From Rhizobium sp. Root1220 (GTDB taxonomy: Bacteria > Pseudomonadota > Alphaproteobacteria > Rhizobiales > Rhizobiaceae), in contig NZ_LMDG01000012.1 of NCBI RefSeq assembly GCF_001426265.1, positions 372,001 to 436,000 of the forward strand: a stretch of DNA of 64,000 nucleotides. Direction: 5' to 3'. Shown here one piece after another: positions 46,010 through 59,806 of the stretch. Numbering within the stretch: position 1 is the stretch's first letter; every line of letters begins with the position of its first letter. The notes beneath the pieces are model-generated. The model was not told where the DNA came from, ran no database searches, and saw only the letters and a program-made list of their open reading frames with translations. Made by a program: the position numbers and the translations under genes.

Positions 46010-46255
46010 ATTTTCCCTCACAAGCATCCTGCCCGCGTCAAATGGTTCACCTACCCATTCCAAAACCAGAGTCGTGTTTCAGGATGATGACATAACGACG
46101 AATCCGCTTGTCACCCGTGTTTTTCTGCACCCCTATCGTGTGAGGTCACATTTACGAGGTTTTGAGGAGCCGACCCGAAATTCTGACTGTTCCGGCCTTT
46201 CGATTGATGTATTGAAGGCACTCCAGAGACAGCATGCGGCAGCCCGGAGGCGATG

Positions 46256-48568
<2,313 letters not shown>

Positions 48569-48693
48569 TTTGGCGCAGGTCGGAGAAATGCACTAGGATT
48601 TCAGCGGCAGCTTGTTAAGAGAAACAGGTTAGCTTTGGGGTACGGCCGAGCGGTCGTATTTGCCTGGTATTTGCTCACCCATGGGACGATGCC

Positions 48694-50503
<1,810 letters not shown>

Positions 50504-50512
50504 TCAGTCTTT

Positions 50513-50676
50513 GATGTCGGGCCGGTCTTCTGACTCGGCGTCATCCGCCTGCCGCACCTTCCCGGGGTTGAGCCAGTGGCATTTAACGGCAAGCGTCGAC
50601 CTTACAGCGTTGGGCACGTTTCGGTCTTTCACCGAATTCCCGATTCTCCCGCCCAAGCGGGCACCCGACAACGGAT
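50513..50676 (-). promoter_or_regulatory. Cobalamin riboswitch upstream of bluB
   Basis: The minus strand shows the conserved core in order: GGGTGCCCG near 50668-50660; GGGAATTCGGTGAAAGACCG; the B12 box GCCACTGG near 50580-50573; then GGCAGGCGGATGACGCC and GAGTCAGAAGACCGGCCCGAC. About 50 nt separate it from the bluB start. That gap contains a GC stem (CCCGC-GCGGAC-GGCGGG) followed by CCTGTTGTGTTGTT, which could act as a terminator or mask the ribosome binding site. Confidence 0.93.
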
Positions 50677-50708
50677 CTATGGCGCTTAAACCGTGTTGGG
50701 GCAACCCT

Positions 50709-51542
50709 CTAAGAAGTGGCCGGGAAATAACGGACAAAAGCGAATTCATCACCGGACGGTGACCAGTTAGGGACATTGATGGTGCCCTGCCCGCCGAACA
50801 GATCGAACACTGTCGTCAGGTTGCCGCCATCCATGTCCATCAGCCGCAGGCGCACATTGAGGTCGCGAGGATGGTCGAAGACGTCGGGATCGTAGGAGAG
50901 GATCAGCACCCTGTCGTTGTTCGGCGAAGGATGAGCGAACCAGTTCCCGTAGTTGTCGTGCGTAATCTGCTCGAGGCCGGTACCATCCGGGTGGATGCGC
51001 CAGATCTGCATGAGGCCCGTACGGCTGGAGTTGAAATAGATCCACTGGCCATCGGCGGAATAATCGGGACCGTCATTGCGGCCCTCGCCGTTCGTCAGTC
51101 GCTTCTCCTCGCCACCTTTCACCGAGATCGTGTAGATATCGAACAGATCATCCCGGATACCGCAATAAGCGAGCTCCTGCCCATCCGGCGACCAGCCGTG
51201 CCAATAGGACGGATGGTTCTGTGTTACCAGCCGTGGCGCACCGCCGACTGACGGCACCAGATAGATCGCCGATTTCCCGAACTCGATCTTGTCGGAGATT
51301 ACGATCTGCGTTCCGTCCGGGGAGATACCGTGATCGTTGTTACAGGCAACAGCGAAGCCTGTATCCACCTTCTCGGCCTCGGCTGAACCGTCAAGGCGCA
51401 GACGATAGAGAAGGCCATCGCCATTCAACAGAAGGTAGGCTCCGTCAGGCGAAAAGTTCGGCGCTTCCACGAGCTGCCGGGTTTGCCAGACAACCCGGGT
51501 CTCGCCCGTCATGACATTGTGGATCTCTACTGAACTGCGCAA
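50709..51542 (-). CDS. TolB-like beta-propeller protein, cytosolic
   Basis: The 277-residue protein consists of about six WD40/PD40-like blades, recognisable by repeated SPDG or related turns (NFSPDGAY, GISPDGTQ, GWSPDGQE, DYSADGQW, NWSPSGDE). It has no signal peptide, unlike true TolB, so it is not the Tol-Pal component. The best start is TTG at 51542, where GGAGG lies 7 nt upstream; a GTG 8 codons earlier lacks such a site. Function is unknown. The bluB riboswitch begins about 33 bp after its stop. Confidence 0.8.
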   Translation of the reverse strand: MRSSVEIHNVMTGETRVVWQTRQLVEAPNFSPDGAYLLLNGDGLLYRLRLDGSAEAEKVDTGFAVACNNDHGISPDGTQIVISDKIEFGKSAIYLVPSVGGAPRLVTQNHPSYWHGWSPDGQELAYCGIRDDLFDIYTISVKGGEEKRLTNGEGRNDGPDYSADGQWIYFNSSRTGLMQIWRIHPDGTGLEQITHDNYGNWFAHPSPNNDRVLILSYDPDVFDHPRDLNVRLRLMDMDGGNLTTVFDLFGGQGTINVPNWSPSGDEFAFVRYFPATS

Positions 51543-51751
51543 TCGGAACCCTCCAAATCGGTTCACCTGACCTACGACGGGTTTGCGTCAAGAACAAGCA
51601 CGTCAGTCGAGCTGGGCGATCATCACACGAGCGATCAAAGGGAAAAATTCGTCGGACGATCACAAATACGGGAAACAGGAACGGTTCATCTAGCGTTCAT
51701 GACTGAGATGTGACAGTTCGATGAAGTTTTGATGACACTGGAGTTCTCTGG

Positions 51752-53680
51752 TTGATCGCGTTGGTAATGAGGTCCGCTACCGCAATGCGCGTTGCGTCGC
51801 TCTCGTCCGGTTTGGGCGAAAGCGTACGCTCGCCCGCTGCTCGTGCATCGCTCGGAGTCGGACTGACTGCGCTTCTGGCTCTTTTTGCCACGGCAGCCGT
51901 AGAAGCCATCGCCCGCGATGGAACGGCCGACGTCCGCGAGTTCCTTACTTCCACGGCCCGGCCCGGCATGACGACTATCGTCATGTTGACAGTGTTGATG
52001 CTGTCTCTGGATGCTGTCCTTGGACGCAGGTTCATCTCGGCCCTGATCGTATTACCCCTGGTTCTCGTGCCGGCTTTCGTTTCGAACCAGAAGCAGCACT
52101 ATCTCTCGGACCCGCTCTACCCGTCCGACGTCCTGTTCGGTCGCCAAATTATGGAGTTGCTGCCGGTCATGGTGCGCGACCGACCCGGCACTGCCGTCGC
52201 TCTGGTCGTTGGCATCGCGCTGTCCGTCATTGGTGCGTATTTCGCCTGGCGCTACGCCTGGCGTCATTTTCCCAAACTCTCAGCAAACGCCCGCGTACGG
52301 CGGTTGTGCATCGGTCTGCCGATGATTGCCGCATTCGGCTCGTTGATGGACTATTCCAAGTACTCCTATATCCGCGACCGCCTGCAGGTCGTGCCGATGA
52401 TGTGGGATCAGAAGGAAAATTATCGCAGCAACGGCTTTGTCCTGGCCTTCATCTTCAACATCCCGATGGCTGACGTTGCCACCCCCGCCGGTTTCGGTAC
52501 GCAGGCGCTCGACGCGATACCGGCACGCAACTACGGCTATCTGAGCGGTCCCCGCGAGAAACCCGACGTGATCATGCTGATGAGCGAGTCCTTCTGGGAT
52601 CCAACGCGGTTGAAAACGCTTACGCTCTCACCGGACCCGATGCCGGCCGTCCGCGCTGCGCAGTCGGGCCACGTCTTCTCGCCCGAGTTCGGCGGCATGA
52701 CGGCCAATGTTGAGTTCGAGGCGCTGACCGGATTTTCCAACGCCTTCCTTCCCTATGGCAGCATCCCCTATCAGCAATATATCCGCCGGGACATTCCCTC
52801 GCTCGCGACCTTTTTCCGCGGTGAAGGCTACACCTCGCGCTCGCTGCATCCTTTCAGCGGCTGGTTCTGGAACCGCAACGAGGTTTACAAGGACTTCGGT
52901 TTCGAGGAATTCCGTACCGAAGAAAACATGCCCCCAATGCGGAAACGCGGCATCTTCGCGTCCGACGATTCCCTCATGAAGGAGATCATGAGCGAAGCGG
53001 ATGGAATGGATCGCCCGTTCTTCTTCTTCGCTGTCACCCTGCAGGGACACGGCCCGTACGAGCCTAACCGATATGGTCACAACACCGTCGAGATCCAGGG
53101 CAATCTGGACGACGCCGACCGTGCCACGCTTGCAACCTATACACAGGGCGTCAGGGAAGCCGATGACAGTCTGAAGATGCTAATGGATTGGGCCGAGAAA
53201 CGTCCGCGCGAAACGATCATCGTGCTATGGGGTGACCATCTCCCGCCGCTCGGAAACGTCTATATGTCCACGGGGTACATGCCCGACCAGGTGGCCACCC
53301 GCAAGGCTTCGGTTAGCATCATGAAGCAGGAGCACGAGACGCCACTCGTTATCTGGTCAAACAGGAAGGGGAGCAAGAAGGACGTCGGCACCATCAGCCC
53401 GTCGCTACTCCCTTATCATCTGCTCAAGTTCGCGGGATTTGAGCACCCCTACTACACGGGTTTCCTTGGTCGGGTGCAGCGAAAGTATGGCGTTATCGAC
53501 CGCTATCAGTTGATTGCCCGTGACAATACGCCATCGCCGGACTGGGTTTTGAAGCCCAAAACGCTCGATCCGCTCGTGCGCGATTACCGGTACCTCCAGC
53601 ACGACATCATGTTCGGCAAGGGACAGACGCTCGACCGGTTTTTCCCGCAGCACGCCTGGCTTCACCCTGAAGGTACGTGA
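51752..53680 (+). CDS. LtaS-like phosphoglycerol-transferase/sulfatase-fold membrane protein
   Basis: The 642-residue protein has about five N-terminal transmembrane helices (within about 30-210) and a large periplasmic alkaline-phosphatase/sulfatase-fold domain. In that domain VIMLMSESFWDP supplies a metal ligand, FGGMTANVEFE holds the probable catalytic threonine, and LWGDHLPPLG and ETPLVIWSN are late metal and substrate motifs. LtaS relatives transfer phosphoglycerol; in rhizobia the related CgmB decorates cyclic beta-glucans. Assignment to CgmB itself is uncertain. The TTG start has GGAG 8 nt upstream. Confidence 0.83.
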   Translation: MIALVMRSATAMRVASLSSGLGESVRSPAARASLGVGLTALLALFATAAVEAIARDGTADVREFLTSTARPGMTTIVMLTVLMLSLDAVLGRRFISALIVLPLVLVPAFVSNQKQHYLSDPLYPSDVLFGRQIMELLPVMVRDRPGTAVALVVGIALSVIGAYFAWRYAWRHFPKLSANARVRRLCIGLPMIAAFGSLMDYSKYSYIRDRLQVVPMMWDQKENYRSNGFVLAFIFNIPMADVATPAGFGTQALDAIPARNYGYLSGPREKPDVIMLMSESFWDPTRLKTLTLSPDPMPAVRAAQSGHVFSPEFGGMTANVEFEALTGFSNAFLPYGSIPYQQYIRRDIPSLATFFRGEGYTSRSLHPFSGWFWNRNEVYKDFGFEEFRTEENMPPMRKRGIFASDDSLMKEIMSEADGMDRPFFFFAVTLQGHGPYEPNRYGHNTVEIQGNLDDADRATLATYTQGVREADDSLKMLMDWAEKRPRETIIVLWGDHLPPLGNVYMSTGYMPDQVATRKASVSIMKQEHETPLVIWSNRKGSKKDVGTISPSLLPYHLLKFAGFEHPYYTGFLGRVQRKYGVIDRYQLIARDNTPSPDWVLKPKTLDPLVRDYRYLQHDIMFGKGQTLDRFFPQHAWLHPEGT

Positions 53681-53763
53681 CGCCACGGACGTCGCCGAGA
53701 ATTGCAATTTGAAAACATTGCGGAATACTGGCAAGTGAAAGCGGTCACGCATCGGAGCCTGCC

Positions 53764-54288
53764 ATGTACAACTTGCCCAACTTCATCCACGTTCATTTCG
53801 ACAAGCCAGCGGAAGAACTTGGCGAAATCGAAAAGCGCGTTCTCGCCAAGGCACATGAGCGCAAGATAATCTCGACCGACGTCAATGCCGCACTCCAAGC
53901 CGAAACGTCATTTGGCGAGAGATTATCAGACTCCATCGCTCGCGTCGGAGGCTCCTGGTCATTCATTATAGGTTTCCTGCTCTTCCTGGTCGTCTGGTGC
54001 GTCGTCAATACCGTCGTGCTTCTGACGGACTCCTTCGACCCCTATCCCTTCATCTTCCTCAATCTGCTGCTGTCGATGGTCGCCGCCATTCAGGCTCCGA
54101 TCATCATGATGTCGCAGAACCGACAGGCCGAGCGGGATCGCTTCGAAGCCGCCAAGGACTATGAAGTCAACCTCAAGGCTGAACTCGAGGTGTTGTCCCT
54201 TCACCAGAAGATTGACGTGCGCGTGCTGGCAGAAATCGCGTCACTGCGCGAGGACATTGCGCGCATTGCCCAACGCCTGCCGAACTGA
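53764..54288 (+). CDS. DUF1003 membrane protein
   Basis: The 174-residue product has two transmembrane helices (about residues 66-86 and 96-118; WSFIIGFLLFLVVWCVVN, then FLNLLLSMVAAIQAPIIMM) flanked by soluble helical parts. The conserved motif MMSQNRQAERDRFEAAKDYEVNLKAE marks DUF1003. Function is unknown. Confidence 0.85.
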   Translation: MYNLPNFIHVHFDKPAEELGEIEKRVLAKAHERKIISTDVNAALQAETSFGERLSDSIARVGGSWSFIIGFLLFLVVWCVVNTVVLLTDSFDPYPFIFLNLLLSMVAAIQAPIIMMSQNRQAERDRFEAAKDYEVNLKAELEVLSLHQKIDVRVLAEIASLREDIARIAQRLPN

Positions 54289-54391
54289 AGCGACGGCACC
54301 GCAGCTGTTCTGGATTTTTCGTTTCGCGCAACTGTCGCGAAGCCGCGACCCCGTCCCCGCGATACGGGCACCGAAATCCGTGTTCACGCCA

Positions 54392-54418
54392 TAAAAAAGC
54401 CCGGCACATGGCCGGGCT
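54392..54418 (-). terminator. Intrinsic terminator after class II DAHP synthase
   Basis: On the minus strand AGCCCGGC / GCCGGGCT with a 5-nt loop is followed by TTTTTAT, 23 bp after the stop of the DAHP synthase gene. Confidence 0.87.
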
Positions 54419-54440
54419 ATGCAATCGATGTCGCAGGCGA

Positions 54441-55814
54441 TCAGGCGTTGACGGCCATACGCTTCTCGTCGCGGCCACCCTTCATGCGCTCGGCAAGCAG
54501 GAAGGCGAGTTCGAGGGCCTGGTCGGCATTGAGACGGGGGTCGCAATGCGTGTGATAGCGATCATGCAGATCCTCGGCCGTCACCGCACGGGCGCCGCCC
54601 GTGCATTCGGTCACGTCCTTGCCCGTCATCTCGATATGAATACCACCCGGATGCGAGCCTTCAGCGCGATGAATCTGGAAGAAGCTCTCGACTTCCGACA
54701 GGATCCGCTCGAAGGGACGCGTCTTGTAGTTGTTAAGCGTGATCGTGTTGCCGTGCATCGGATCGCAAGACCAGACGACCTTGCGGCCCTCACGCTCGAC
54801 CGCGCGGATGAGACGCGGCAGGTGCTCGGCAACCTTGTCGTGACCGAAACGGCAGATCAGCGTCAGTCGGCCTGCCTCATTAGCCGGGTTGAGAATGTCG
54901 ATCAGGTTGAGAAGATCGTCCGCCTGCAGCGAGGGGCCGCACTTCAGACCGATCGGGTTCTTGATCCCGCGGCAGTATTCGACATGCGCGTGGTCTGTCT
55001 GGCGCGTGCGGTCACCGATCCAGATCATGTGGCCCGATGTCGCGTACCAGTCGCCGGAGGTCGAATCGACGCGGGTCAGTGCTTCCTCATAACCGAGCAA
55101 CAGCGCTTCATGGCTCGTGAAGAAATCAGTCTCGCGCAGGCTCGGATTGTTTTCCGAGCTGATGCCGATTGCCTTCATGAAGTCCATCGTCTCGCTGATG
55201 CGACCGGCAAGCTTGTGGTAGCGCTCGCCCTGGGGGCTGTCCTTGACGAAGCCGAGCATCCACTGATGCACGTTTTCGAGGTTGGCATAGCCACCCATCG
55301 CGAACGCGCGCAACAGGTTCAGCGTCGCAGCCGACTGGCGGTAAGCCATGGCCTGACGTTCCGGATTCGGGATGCGCGCTTCTTCCGTGAACTCGATGCC
55401 ATTGACGATGTCACCACGATAGCTCGGAAGCGAAACGCCATCCTGCGTCTCGATCCCTGAAGACCGCGGCTTCGCGAACTGGCCGGCGATACGACCCACC
55501 TTGACGACCGGCAACTGCGCGCCGAATGTCAGGACGACAGCCATCTGCAGGAACGCGCGGAAAAAGTCGCGGATATTATCCGCCCCGTGTTCGGCAAAGC
55601 TCTCGGCACAGTCTCCGCCCTGCAGCAGAAAACCGTTGCCTTCGGCGACGTTGGCAAGATGCTTCTTGAGGCGGCGTGCCTCACCGGCAAAAACGAGTGG
55701 CGGATAAGATGCGAGCTGGGCTTCGGTTGCTGCCAATGCCGCTTGGTCGGGATAGTCCGGAACCTGCTGGATCGGTTTTTGCCGCCAACTGTTCGGAGTC
55801 CAATTCTGTGCCAT
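54441..55814 (-). CDS. 3-deoxy-7-phosphoheptulonate synthase, class II
   Basis: This enzyme condenses phosphoenolpyruvate with erythrose 4-phosphate in the first step of the shikimate pathway. The 457-residue product is of the plant/Mycobacterium-like class II type, with N-terminal [57 protein letters not shown] and CDPMHGNT. Upstream in-frame ATGs exist; 55814, preceded by AGGTGAG, matches the family start ([11 protein letters not shown]). It is monocistronic with a strong terminator. Confidence 0.94.
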   Translation of the reverse strand: MAQNWTPNSWRQKPIQQVPDYPDQAALAATEAQLASYPPLVFAGEARRLKKHLANVAEGNGFLLQGGDCAESFAEHGADNIRDFFRAFLQMAVVLTFGAQLPVVKVGRIAGQFAKPRSSGIETQDGVSLPSYRGDIVNGIEFTEEARIPNPERQAMAYRQSAATLNLLRAFAMGGYANLENVHQWMLGFVKDSPQGERYHKLAGRISETMDFMKAIGISSENNPSLRETDFFTSHEALLLGYEEALTRVDSTSGDWYATSGHMIWIGDRTRQTDHAHVEYCRGIKNPIGLKCGPSLQADDLLNLIDILNPANEAGRLTLICRFGHDKVAEHLPRLIRAVEREGRKVVWSCDPMHGNTITLNNYKTRPFERILSEVESFFQIHRAEGSHPGGIHIEMTGKDVTECTGGARAVTAEDLHDRYHTHCDPRLNADQALELAFLLAERMKGGRDEKRMAVNA

Positions 55815-56064
55815 CTCACTCACCTGTTTCACCATCCCGCCTCTGCCGGATGTCCCGTCTAAAATGTTGCGCGGCTTATAAACCTTTAGCGCCACCTTGC
55901 ATAGCTGCGTTTGAGCCGTTTGAGGTCGACGCGACCGCATCCCGCTTCGCCAGAAATAAAGGAACTTTGTCCGGTAATTTCAAATGGAGTCGGCGAATTT
56001 AACGGTCAGGATTATAATACACTCTGTCTCTCATCAGCGTGCCATTGGCGCGCCGCGGCTTCGC

Positions 56065-57450
56065 TCAAATACGAACCCCGTCCCGCACACGGTAGCTCGG
56101 CGCGTACATCGTGACCAGCTCTTCGGCCGCCGTCGGATGCACGGCCATCGTGCGGTCGAAATCGTCCTTGGTACAACCGGCCTTCAACGTCACACCCAGG
56201 ATCTGCGCCATTTCACCGGCATCATGACCAAGAATATGCGCGCCGACGACCTTGCGACTTGCAGCGTCGACGATCAGCTTCATGAGCATCTTCTCACTGC
56301 GGCCGGAAAGAGTGGCCTTCAGCGGTCGGAATTGGGCGCGGTAGACTTCTAGCTCCGCATAGCGCTTGCCCGCGTCCTCTTCCGTCAAACCGACCGTGCC
56401 AATCTCCGGCTGCGAGAAAACAGCGGTGGCGATCGTGTCGTGATCCGGCTTTGTCGGGTTGTTCTTGTACTCGGTCTGGATGAAGCACATCGCCTCATGG
56501 ATCGCGACCGGCGTCAGCTGCACCCGATCGGTGACGTCGCCCAACGCGAAGATGTTTGCGGCAGTGGTGCGCGAATATTCGTCGACGACGATCGCCCCTC
56601 GTTCGTCAGTCTTCACCCCAGCCGCCTGAAGACCCAATCCTTCGGTATTCGGCATGCGCCCGAGCGCCAGCAATACGACACCGGCCCTCAGCGTACCGTT
56701 GTTCAGCGTCTCAACGGAAAGGTCATCACCGTTTTTCGAAACCTTCTGAAGCATGTCGTGGCAAAGGATCCGAATACCCTTGGCGACCATCGCCTCGTGA
56801 AGGCCGCGCCGCAGGTCGTGGTCGAAGCGCGAGAGGATTTCCGCGCCACGATAGATCAGCGTCGTCTCCACGCCCAGACCGTGGAAGATGTTGGCAAATT
56901 CCACCGCGATATAGCCGCCGCCGGCAATGACGATGGACTTCGGTAGTTCTTCCAGATGAAAGGCCTCGTTCGAGGAAATGCAGAGTTCGTGCCCTGGCAG
57001 CGAGGCATGCGGATTGGGCCGCCCGCCGGTCGCGATCAAGATCGTCCTGGCGGTCACCGTCTCGCCGGTCTTCACCAAACGGACGGTGTGTGCGTCAACG
57101 AGTTCCGCGCGCGTCTCCAGGATCTCGGCATTGGCGCCCGAGAGCCCCTTTTTGTAGATCGCTTCCAGGCGCGCGATCTCGCCATCCTTTGCAGCAATGA
57201 GCTTCTTCCAGTCAAACGAGGTCTCGCCGACCGACCAGCCGTATCCCGCTGCATCCTCGAAGTGCTCGTGGTATTGCGATGCATAGACGAAGAGCTTCTT
57301 GGGCACGCAGCCGCGAATCACGCAGGTGCCGCCGTATCGATATTCTTCCGCGATCGCCACCTTCTTGCCGAGGGACGCAGCAACACGGGCGGCGCGTACG
57401 CCGCCGGAACCGCCGCCAATGACGAAGAGGTCGTAATCATACGAAGACAT
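56065..57450 (-). CDS. gor: Glutathione reductase
   Basis: This is an NADPH-dependent flavoprotein that reduces glutathione disulphide. The 461-residue product has the FAD motif GGGSGGVRAARVAA (about 12-25), redox-active cysteines 43 and 48 in GTCVIRGCVPKK, an NADPH-binding GGGYIAVEFA region and the C-terminal HPTAAEELVTMY with the catalytic histidine. The ATG at 57450 with GGAG upstream is favoured over one 26 codons earlier. It is preceded by its own -10-like CTATAT and separated from the DUF2059 gene by a terminator. Confidence 0.95.
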   Translation of the reverse strand: MSSYDYDLFVIGGGSGGVRAARVAASLGKKVAIAEEYRYGGTCVIRGCVPKKLFVYASQYHEHFEDAAGYGWSVGETSFDWKKLIAAKDGEIARLEAIYKKGLSGANAEILETRAELVDAHTVRLVKTGETVTARTILIATGGRPNPHASLPGHELCISSNEAFHLEELPKSIVIAGGGYIAVEFANIFHGLGVETTLIYRGAEILSRFDHDLRRGLHEAMVAKGIRILCHDMLQKVSKNGDDLSVETLNNGTLRAGVVLLALGRMPNTEGLGLQAAGVKTDERGAIVVDEYSRTTAANIFALGDVTDRVQLTPVAIHEAMCFIQTEYKNNPTKPDHDTIATAVFSQPEIGTVGLTEEDAGKRYAELEVYRAQFRPLKATLSGRSEKMLMKLIVDAASRKVVGAHILGHDAGEMAQILGVTLKAGCTKDDFDRTMAVHPTAAEELVTMYAPSYRVRDGVRI

Positions 57451-57489
57451 GGATAGCTCCAGGTGGAATCTGCTGGATGGATGCGGCTG

Positions 57490-57495
57490 ATATAG
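57490..57495 (-). promoter_or_regulatory. Candidate -10 element of gor
   Basis: CTATAT on the minus strand, 40 bp before the gor start, is the exact rhizobial -10 consensus. The matching -35 position falls in the T-tract of the preceding terminator (TTTTGT-like), so the two signals overlap. Confidence 0.45.
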
Positions 57496-57507
57496 TATCG
57501 GCCGCCG

Positions 57508-57540
57508 CAAAAACAAAAGCCCGGACAATGCCGGGCTTTC
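57508..57540 (-). terminator. Intrinsic terminator after DUF2059 gene
   Basis: The minus strand reads GAAAGCCCGGC-ATTGT-CCGGGCTTTTGTTTTT. It separates the DUF2059/rpiA unit from gor. Confidence 0.87.
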
Positions 57541-57560
57541 AAATCTCTGGCGATGTCGCC

Positions 57561-58127
57561 TTACGGCTTCGCAGCTGGCTTGGCCGCAGGGGCAGCAGGC
57601 TTGGCCGGTTCCGCCGCCGACGTTGCCTTGATGATCTTGCTGAGCTCGGCGCTGGTCTGCTTCTGCAGATCGCGCGAAATGCCCTGTGCCCAGATGTCGG
57701 CGGCCTTCACTGTCTCGCGCGAGGCAATAGGACCATCCTTCAACAGCTTCTTGCCGACGGGCGAGTCGTAGAATGCCGCGATGGCATTGAGCTCTTCCAC
57801 CGAGAACGCCTTGGCGTAAGTCAGCGCTGCCTCCTTCTCGAGGTCGGCGCGACGCGGAGCGAGCGCGAGCGCCTGCTTGTCGACCTCGGCGCTGATCGCA
57901 TCCTGATAGTTGGGCGAGTCCTGGATGAGGTCGGCCTTCAACCGTTCAGCCAACCCCGGCAGGATGTTGTCGAACTGGGCGGTTGCGCCAATCGCGTTGA
58001 TCGCCGCGCGTGCTGCCTTCAGCTGCTCTGGTGAAGCTTCCTGAGCCTGCGCGGCAGAGCCGAAAGCCACGGCCGAAAGAATGACGGTCGCAGCAGCAAA
58101 ACGGCCAAGACCTGCAAATTTAATCAT
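57561..58127 (-). CDS. DUF2059-family secreted protein
   Basis: The 188-residue product has a signal peptide (hydrophobic stretch ending AAQAQ, about residue 28) and a helical DUF2059 domain (FSVEELNAIAAFYDSPVGKKLL). The tail is rich in Lys/Pro/Ala and low in complexity. AGGAG lies 11 nt before the ATG at 58127; a TTG three codons earlier is too close to it (2 nt). It lies 17 bp after rpiA and is probably cotranscribed with it. Function is unknown. Confidence 0.82.
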   Translation of the reverse strand: MIKFAGLGRFAAATVILSAVAFGSAAQAQEASPEQLKAARAAINAIGATAQFDNILPGLAERLKADLIQDSPNYQDAISAEVDKQALALAPRRADLEKEAALTYAKAFSVEELNAIAAFYDSPVGKKLLKDGPIASRETVKAADIWAQGISRDLQKQTSAELSKIIKATSAAEPAKPAAPAAKPAAKP

Positions 58128-58144
58128 GAGTTTCAATGCTCCTG

Positions 58145-58843
58145 TTACCTGTTCGCCCGCAGCGTGCGCGCATCTTCCGGACCAGCAATAATCGCAAGCG
58201 CCGCCATATTTAGAAAGAGACCGTGTTCAACGACTCCGGGAATTGAATTCAGCTCGTATGAAAGCGCCTCTGCATCAGGAATGCGGCCAAAAGATGCATC
58301 GATGATGTAGTGCCCGCCGTCCGTGGTAAAATCTCCGCCACCCGACTGCCGAAGCCGGAGATCGACCTCCAACCGCAGCTTGGACGCCACTTTTTCAATC
58401 GCTATCCGTGTCGAAACGAGCCCGAAAGGATTGACTTCGATCGGTAGACCAAATGCGCCCAGCATCCGCACCAGCTTGCTCTCGTCGGCAATGACGATCA
58501 TCCGCTTCGATGCTGCTGCAACGATCTTCTCGCGCAATAGCGCCCCGCCGCCTCCCTTGATGAGCCGAAGATCGTAGTCAATCTCATCGGCGCCATCGAT
58601 CGTCAGATCGAGTTCCGGGAGTTCGTCCAGCGACTTCAACGGTACTCCGAGCTCGACACAAAGCCTTGCCGTGCGTTCGGAAGTCGGTACGCCCTCGACC
58701 TTGAAGCCATCCGCCACCTTCTCGGCAAGCAGTCGCACGAACTCTTCAGCAGTGCTGCCGGTTCCGATTCCGAGCCGCATCCCGCTTTCCACATGAGCGA
58801 GCGCCGCCCTGGCAGCTTTGATCTTCATTTCGCGGGCATCCAT
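58145..58843 (-). CDS. rpiA: Ribose-5-phosphate isomerase A
   Basis: This enzyme interconverts ribose 5-phosphate and ribulose 5-phosphate in the pentose phosphate pathway. The 232-residue product has the family motifs [15 protein letters not shown] (about 25-39), DGADEID with the catalytic acidic residues, and [13 protein letters not shown]. The ATG at 58843 has GGAG about 11 nt upstream; a second in-frame ATG lies five codons on. It is the first gene of a two-gene unit with the DUF2059 gene. Confidence 0.95.
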   Translation of the reverse strand: MDAREMKIKAARAALAHVESGMRLGIGTGSTAEEFVRLLAEKVADGFKVEGVPTSERTARLCVELGVPLKSLDELPELDLTIDGADEIDYDLRLIKGGGGALLREKIVAAASKRMIVIADESKLVRMLGAFGLPIEVNPFGLVSTRIAIEKVASKLRLEVDLRLRQSGGGDFTTDGGHYIIDASFGRIPDAEALSYELNSIPGVVEHGLFLNMAALAIIAGPEDARTLRANR

Positions 58844-59039
58844 GCGCCGCTTACTCCGATTGTTACATTGGATGTGCTGTTTACACGCCTCGCTGGTTAA
58901 ACGAAAGCCAAAATAGCGCAGTGATTTTCGAAATACTGGGCGAATTGCTCATCGCGCCGCGTAAGCACTCCGGACGTTGCTTTTCCGCGATGCTTCGCCT
59001 ACTGCCAAAGAACCACAATCGCGAAAAGGCCGAAACTCA

Positions 59040-59750
59040 TTGACCCCTGCCCTTGTCGTATTCGATCTCGACGGCACGCTGCTCGATACTCATGCCGATC
59101 TGGTCGAGAGCCTGAACCATACGATTGCTGCCCTCGCTCTCCAGCCCGTTACCTACGACGACCTCACACACCTGGTGGGCCACGGCGCCAAGGTGATGAT
59201 CGAGCGAGCATGCACGTTGCAGGGGCACGTGCTTGCGCCGGACGCACTGCCGCAGTTGCTAGATCGCTTCATCACCCACTACACCGAGAACATGCCCGGT
59301 CACACGGCGCCGTATCCCGGCCTTGTCAATGCGATGGATGAGCTGAAGCGCCAAGGCTACAAGCTTGCTATCTGCACCAACAAGCTGGAGGGCCTGGGGC
59401 GGACTCTCCTCGAAAAACTGCAGCTGACCGGATATTTCGACGCCATCACCGGTGGCGATACCTTTGCCGTCCGCAAGCCGGACGCGTTGCACCTCATCGG
59501 CACCATCGAACGTGCACGCGGCGACATCAGCCGCACTGTGATGATCGGCGACAGCGTCAACGACATTCTGGTCGCGCGCAACGCTGGTGTGCCCTCTATC
59601 GCAGTACCCTTTGGCTATTCCGACGTGCCGGTCGAAACACTCGAACCGACGCGGGTCATCCACCACTTCAACGAACTCACGCCAACACTGGTAGACGCGC
59701 TTATCGACGACTTTGCCGCTGGTTCCGTTACCCGTGCCGCGACGAGCTAA
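59040..59750 (+). CDS. gph: Phosphoglycolate phosphatase, HAD family
   Basis: This enzyme removes phosphate from 2-phosphoglycolate formed by DNA repair and oxygenase side reactions. The 236-residue product has HAD motif I FDLDGTLLDT (nucleophile Asp9), motif II in ICTNK, motif III lysine in AVRKPD and motif IV in MIGDSVNDI. The preferred start is the TTG at 59040 after AAGG, because an in-frame ATG 21 codons upstream adds residues before the nucleophile not seen in the family. It is divergent from rpiA. Confidence 0.9.
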   Translation: MTPALVVFDLDGTLLDTHADLVESLNHTIAALALQPVTYDDLTHLVGHGAKVMIERACTLQGHVLAPDALPQLLDRFITHYTENMPGHTAPYPGLVNAMDELKRQGYKLAICTNKLEGLGRTLLEKLQLTGYFDAITGGDTFAVRKPDALHLIGTIERARGDISRTVMIGDSVNDILVARNAGVPSIAVPFGYSDVPVETLEPTRVIHHFNELTPTLVDALIDDFAAGSVTRAATS

Positions 59751-59756
59751 CGGCAT

Positions 59757-59786
59757 TAAAAAGGCGGCTCGCAAGCCGCCTTTTCG
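59757..59786. terminator. Bidirectional terminator between gph and L,D-transpeptidase gene
   Basis: The stem AAAAAGGCGGCT / AAGCCGCCTTTT with a CGC loop and A/T runs on both sides lies 7 bp after the gph stop and about 20 bp after the convergent gene's stop. Confidence 0.87.
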
Positions 59787-59806
59787 TTTATTTCAGGACG
59801 TGAACT

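Noticed and set aside
50709-51542. True TolB of the Tol-Pal system
   Set aside because: It has no signal peptide or TolB N-terminal domain, and no tolQRA or pal gene is adjacent.
56000-56030. Perfect TATAAT in the gap between gor and the DAHP synthase gene
   Set aside because: No -35 element at the right spacing on either strand and no suitably placed gene start.
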